Origin: Hypoxylon rubiginosum
Lineage: Eukaryota; Ascomycota; Sordariomycetes; Xylariales; Hypoxylaceae
Assembly (NCBI GenBank): GCA_902806565.1
Contig: CADCXA010000009.1
Location: 124,001-188,000, forward strand
Reading direction: 5' to 3'
DNA: 64,000 nt
Shown here: positions 60,401 through 64,000 of the stretch, piece by piece
How positions within the stretch are numbered: the first letter of the stretch is position 1
Layout of the letters: each line of letters opens with the position of its first letter
Notes under the pieces: generated by a model
The model's database searches: none
What the model saw: only the letters and a program-made list of their open reading frames with translations
Told to the model about the DNA's origin: nothing
Made by a program: the position numbers and the translations under genes

Positions 60401-63400
60401 ACTGAGAGTGCTTCTAGAGCGCTCGAAGCAGCCTCGATGCGCCACCTGGAACAGTTGAAGGACCCAGGTTGACGAATCGACACAGGCGCGAGAAAGCCCT
60501 CTTTGAGGTAAACTATCATCGCGTAGGACGTATCCTGGTGGTTTACCGGAATGAATCCGCTGCGAAGGATTTGATGACGAGCAGTAAGATGGGACCATGC
60601 TTCAACAATTTGTTGAGGACGGACCTCAGGCGCCAGGACCCAACTCGCATAGTTGAAATAACGCGCTCCTTTGGAGGTGAGGAATTGAGAAATCATGCCT
60701 TGTTGCGTTGGTGTGCACGGTAAAAGCGCTTCGTAGTCATTTCTTACGCTGGACATACTATGCAGGTGTCTGCTGACAGTATCCTGGAAGCTATCAAAGT
60801 CGTAGACGAACTGTTCCTCGTTAATATCCCGGGTCGCCAAGCGAGATGCAATTCCTGCACATGTCGGGTTTTCGATCACGTCAATGGCTGAAACACCATA
60901 TGAATTTCGACGAAGCAGAGAAGCGAGCTGCACCGCGCCTATGCTATCTAAGCCATAGCGGTATATAGGCGTGTTTCGTTTAATTTTCGCCTCCGGAATC
61001 TTCGCTAGACTTGATAATACGGAACGAACTTTCATTTCAATTTCGGTCCAGTTCTCGTTAGGAGACGGCCCTGGTGTTGCGGAAATCATATCCCTTAGCG
61101 GCAATTCTCGTGACGTAGATAACTGTGTTATTTGCGGCTGCCATCGAATCGGTAACTTTGACGTGGATGGGATGTGTGAAGACGGACGGTCTAGGCAGTC
61201 GTAAAAAACATGCCAGAATATATCTAGAATAAGCGTCGTAGTCTGACGGGGAAATATTGATCTATTTTTCAAGTAAGAACACGGAGACGCGTAACGAAAG
61301 AAGAAAACTCACGGATCTCGGTATAGTCGTAGGGTAACAATATCTTGTTCCTGGATAGGGGTAATTTCACACACGAGGGGCACCTGGCATTGACTTAGTT
61401 TCCCGGAAGAGGGGTACGGATCTGGGATAACTCACGTCCATTGCACCATGTTCTTGCTCCAAAGACCAGATGTCCCGATCTAAAGTTGTCGATGGCGGCT
61501 GGAGAATGAATACGGTGTCGAAAAGACGTGAGATTGGCAGTCGTGACTGTATGCGTCGCAAGCTGGTGAACTGGTAAGGAATTATTTCAGTGTTCAGTTG
61601 CCGGAATTTCTTCGCGATCTCCTGAAGGGAACTGATACGAGAAAGGTCAATTCGTATGGGTATGGTATTGAAACATGGCGCTACGAGGGCATCAATGTGA
61701 TCGAGGGCGATGGAGCGGCCGCTCACAACGTTCCCGAAACAGATGTCGTTACTTTCCTGCAAAAGTGATAAAGTAATGGCCCAAGCCGCTTGGCATAGTG
61801 GCAATAACGATATACCCAGGTCTCGAAGCTGAGCCGAGATTGAGGACAATGATCGACTGGATGCCTTTTCAGATACCATGTCCGAATCAATGTCCTTATC
61901 AGATTTCAATTTGTCGAAGCGAAGGGGAGAGAAAGCGTGAAAGTGCCTTGCCCAGAAGTCATCGGCTCCGGGAGGCAAAGGAAGTGTTTCCTCAAGAAAC
62001 AATTCGAAAGACGGAGGAGCAGAGAGCCGCTGGTGCCGCGATAAGGCTTCGATTTCTGCGAGGATAATCCTTACCGAAACACCATCGTATATGGCGTGAT
62101 GGCAGATAAATGACAAGTACTCCGTAGAATTGTCAAGCAAAATAAGAGCGAGCGATACTGGAGGTTTGCCTGAATCGACTGCAGAGGGGAGGGAGTATCT
62201 ATGCTTTAACACGTGCTCGTGAAAGCTGGAGCTATCTACTTCAAACGTCTCCCACGTAGGCAAGTGGGATTTCAAAACCACCTGGGCTATTGGATACTGT
62301 TTGTCTTCGGTCGTCACAAAACACGTGCGAAGAATTCCATGGCGCTCGAACATCATATTCCAATGCTCCGCTAAGATCCGAGATGGCAACCTAAGTCGAA
62401 ATAGCATCTGATTGCAGTAAGAAGATCCAGCCTTGGGCGATGGGGACGATGAGAGCATGGCCTCTTGCAATGGAGTGCATGGAAGAACATTCTCCACGTT
62501 CTTCCCACTCTGGATAGCAAAGCGTTCTCGGACTGCTGCCACTAGTCCTTTGGGTAAAAGAGTGCCTTTTGCCCTGGCTTGGGTCGTCGCTGAAGACGCC
62601 AGTTCGACAATTGCCGAAGCGAGTCTACCGACGCTAGGGTTGGAAATAACGAGAGACAAGGGAATGCGGATTCGGAATACCGTTTGAAGTTGCCGGGCTA
62701 GAGGCATTGCGGAGATAGAATCTATCCCGAGGGCAGCAAACGAGCCCCAACGGCTGATTACCTTGCTATCAACACCGAGTGTCTTCGATATGGCTTCCGA
62801 TATCATAATTTCGGTCTTAGTCCACTCAAGAGAATCCTCGTCGGGATTCTGCGCGGAGCTACACAGACTCAGAATTTTGTCAGAGATGTCTGTCATAGAC
62901 TGGCGTATCAAGTCATGGTCGACCTTCCCAGACGATGTTAAGGGCAGAGCAGATATGGGAACAATGAAAGATGGCACCATATAATCTGGTAGAGCAGCTC
63001 GCAGTGTTTGCTGCATCGCGATGATCGTCTCTCCCATCGAGTCGGTAACGGGTAGGATCTTAAAACCTGATAGCTCGTGATCTTTAGGGACGTAAAACAA
63101 TGCCAATTGCTGCGCGGATGTATTCTTGGGAGTAATGAGCACGCTTGTGCAGGTCTTTGCCAATCCGTTTCTTAAGACGGTAGCATGTATCTCCTGAAGC
63201 TCAATCCTAATTCCGCGGAGTTTCACTTGAGTATCAAGCCGTCCAAGTATGATCAAAGAACCATCGGGAAGCATACGGCCGACGTCCCCAGATCGGTATA
63301 GGCGGCCATACTCCTGATGCTCAATGAACTTTGCAGCAGTCAGTTCGGGCATCCGGAGGTAACCGGCAGCCACCTGGTCGCCCCCGAAACACATTTCGCC

Positions 63401-64000
63401 TGTGCAACCAAGGGGTACTAACTCTTCCGAACCCGGAGATAAGATGAAGGCCGAAGTATTCTCGAACGACCACCCCAAGTATTGTGGCGAGTCCCCGTGT
63501 GATACTTTTCTCACGGTACATATATTAGTGGTCTCAGACGGACCATATCCTGACCATGTCAGTCCAAATCAATGTAGGTACGGTCGATAGTTGACAAACC
63601 TTGCCAGAGCTGCTCGGACCACTGCTCCAGCACCTTTTCCGTCATCGGCTCACCCGCCGTGACCAGGAACTTCACACATGGCACTCGACTGGGTTCTAAG
63701 AGCGAGGCCACAGTGACTGTCACGCCCAGATGGGTTATACCTAGTACCTGTATAGTTTTTTCCAGTTCTAAAAACAGAGTGTCATTAGTAGCAGAGCACA
63801 AACACATGCCATTTCTCCACGAGAAAAACATCTCAAAGACGGACATGTCGAACGCTTGAGAGCAAGCTTGGAGCATTCGATCAGAGGGTTCATGAGGGTA
63901 GATATGGGATAAAGCCTCGATATTGCTTAGAACGTTTGAGTTGGTGACTGAAACTCCTTTCGGGATCCCTGTAGTTCCGCTAGTATATATGATGTAGGCA
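52747..64000 (-). CDS. sidC: Nonribosomal peptide synthetase, ferrichrome/ferricrocin siderophore synthetase type (5' end beyond the window)
   Basis: A multimodular cytosolic enzyme inferred to assemble a cyclic hydroxamate siderophore from amino acids and N5-acyl-N5-hydroxyornithine. Exons on the minus strand are 64000-63600, 63549-61436, 61383-61313, 61261-52960 and 52881-52747; all phases close, and the visible part encodes about 3,673 aa. The short introns are 50, 52, 51 and 78 bp. Domain order in the window is partial A, T, C, T, C, A, T, C, T, C, T, C. The two adenylation-free T-C units at the C-terminus are the signature of SidC/NPS2/Sib1 enzymes, which reuse the hydroxyornithine A domain, and the terminal C domain is thought to cyclise and release the product. 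No TE or R domain is present. All five T domains keep the Ser that accepts phosphopantetheine. The symbol is assigned by architecture, not alignment. Iron-responsive GATA control is typical of the family, but the promoter is outside the window. Confidence 0.9.
54545..56150 (-). other. First terminal T-C repeat of the NRPS
   Basis: T: LGLDSIDVITL (about 56029-56052). C: LPPTPLQDAM with SHALYDG (about 55400-55420); the first His is Ser, the second is retained. No adenylation motifs occur between this unit and its neighbours. Confidence 0.88.
56270..57815 (-). other. NRPS T-C following the complete A domain
   Basis: T: LGIDSINVARL (about 57700-57722). C: starts at IAPCTPLQEGM and carries FHAVYDG (about 57064-57083); the first His of the HHxxxDG motif is Phe, while the catalytic second His and the Asp are kept. 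Confidence 0.88.
57870..59430 (-). other. NRPS adenylation domain, second visible (complete)
   Basis: Contains YTSGTTGAPKGCL (about 58921-58956), NAYGPTEAT, GELCVSGRLVGQGYLNR, YRTGDLVR and LGRADDQVKLRGQRLEIGE. Hand-read specificity positions give D-V-L-D-I-G-A-I-G. In this family the A domain before the terminal T-C repeats is the one that activates acyl-hydroxyornithine; that assignment is inferred by position. Confidence 0.9.
59500..61052 (-). other. NRPS T-C unit lacking its own adenylation domain, mid-protein
   Basis: T: YGLDSIGAVQL (about 60935-60958). C: LPCTPTQQGM to about 59500, with HHALYDA (about 60317-60337), where the usual final Gly is Ala. The linker before the T domain is about 70 residues and contains no A-domain core motif. 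Confidence 0.85.
61313..62840 (-). other. NRPS thiolation and condensation domains T-C (first visible)
   Basis: T: LGIDSISAM with the carrier Ser (about 62710-62736). C: starts at LPCTPLQEAML, and its HHAIYDG motif lies at about 62082-62105. Two small introns (61384-61435 and, at its end, 61262-61312) split the end of the C domain. Confidence 0.85.
62905..64000 (-). other. NRPS adenylation domain, first visible (partial)
   Basis: Begins inside core motif A3 (YTSGTTGIPKGV) at the window edge. It continues through A4-A10: YGPSETTN, GEMCFGGDQVAAGYL, YRSGDVGRMLPDG, GRLDTQVKLRG and SSGKVDHD. Hand reading of the specificity positions gives D-M-F-G-V-A-G-N-I, with the usual caveat that it is not aligned to a template. 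An intron (63550-63599) interrupts it just before YGPSE. Confidence 0.85.

Noticed and set aside
53768..62984. Plus-strand frames across the NRPS region
   Set aside because: All are antisense to a continuous minus-strand reading frame with clear NRPS core motifs.

Overview
The window is nuclear DNA of a filamentous ascomycete (Pezizomycotina, probably a Sordariomycete; the class is an inference). The evidence is short introns of about 50-200 bp with GTRAGT-like donors and CTAAC/CTGAT-like branch points, fungus-specific protein families (PIR-type wall protein, fungalysin, Mid2-like membrane protein, fungal bestrophin-like channel, ferrichrome-type NRPS), and a 14 kb AT-rich block with the signature of repeat-induced point mutation (RIP).

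Layout. 1-830 (-): 3' part of a dienelactone hydrolase gene running off the left edge. 1622-3229 (-): a basic, low-complexity hypothetical protein. 4073-5437 (-): a secreted-then-anchored Cys-rich, Ser/Thr-rich single-pass membrane protein in four exons. 7242-10807 (+): an importin-beta karyopherin of the Kap123/importin-4 type. 10808-15251: gene-poor. 15252-16384 (+): a PIR/GPI cell-wall protein. 16977-31325: an AT-rich block with no coding capacity, carrying decayed tandem repeats near its right end. 31744-32655 (+): a U1-type zinc-finger protein resembling WBP4/FBP21. 34835-37639 (+): a fungal multi-pass membrane protein. 39380-41224 (+): a fungal protein with one membrane segment and a charged Ser/Arg/His tail. 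42697-44305 (+): a bestrophin-like anion channel. 44906-46770 (+): a Nudix-eIF2B-like fusion. 47451-49751 (-): a fungalysin (M36) metalloprotease in six exons. 52747-64000 (-): the 3' 11 kb of a very large NRPS, truncated by the right edge inside an adenylation domain.

The NRPS reads (in protein order, from inside its first visible A domain) [A]-T-C-T-C-A-T-C-T-C-T-C. Terminal adenylation-free T-C repeats are the hallmark of ferrichrome/ferricrocin synthetases (SidC/NPS2/Sib1 group), which build cyclic hydroxamate siderophores used for intracellular iron storage. The other genes are unrelated housekeeping, cell-surface and secretory functions; I see no operon-like or cluster logic linking them, and the NRPS partners (ornithine monooxygenase, acyltransferase, transporter) are not in the window.

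The most unusual items are the RIP-degraded block with its repeats and a GC-rich inverted repeat at its left edge, the adenylation-free T-C unit in the middle of the NRPS, the inverted domain order of the PIR protein, and the degenerate Nudix box fused to an eIF2B-like domain. I found no convincing undescribed multi-gene system. Exon boundaries were read by hand; where phases close perfectly this is stated.
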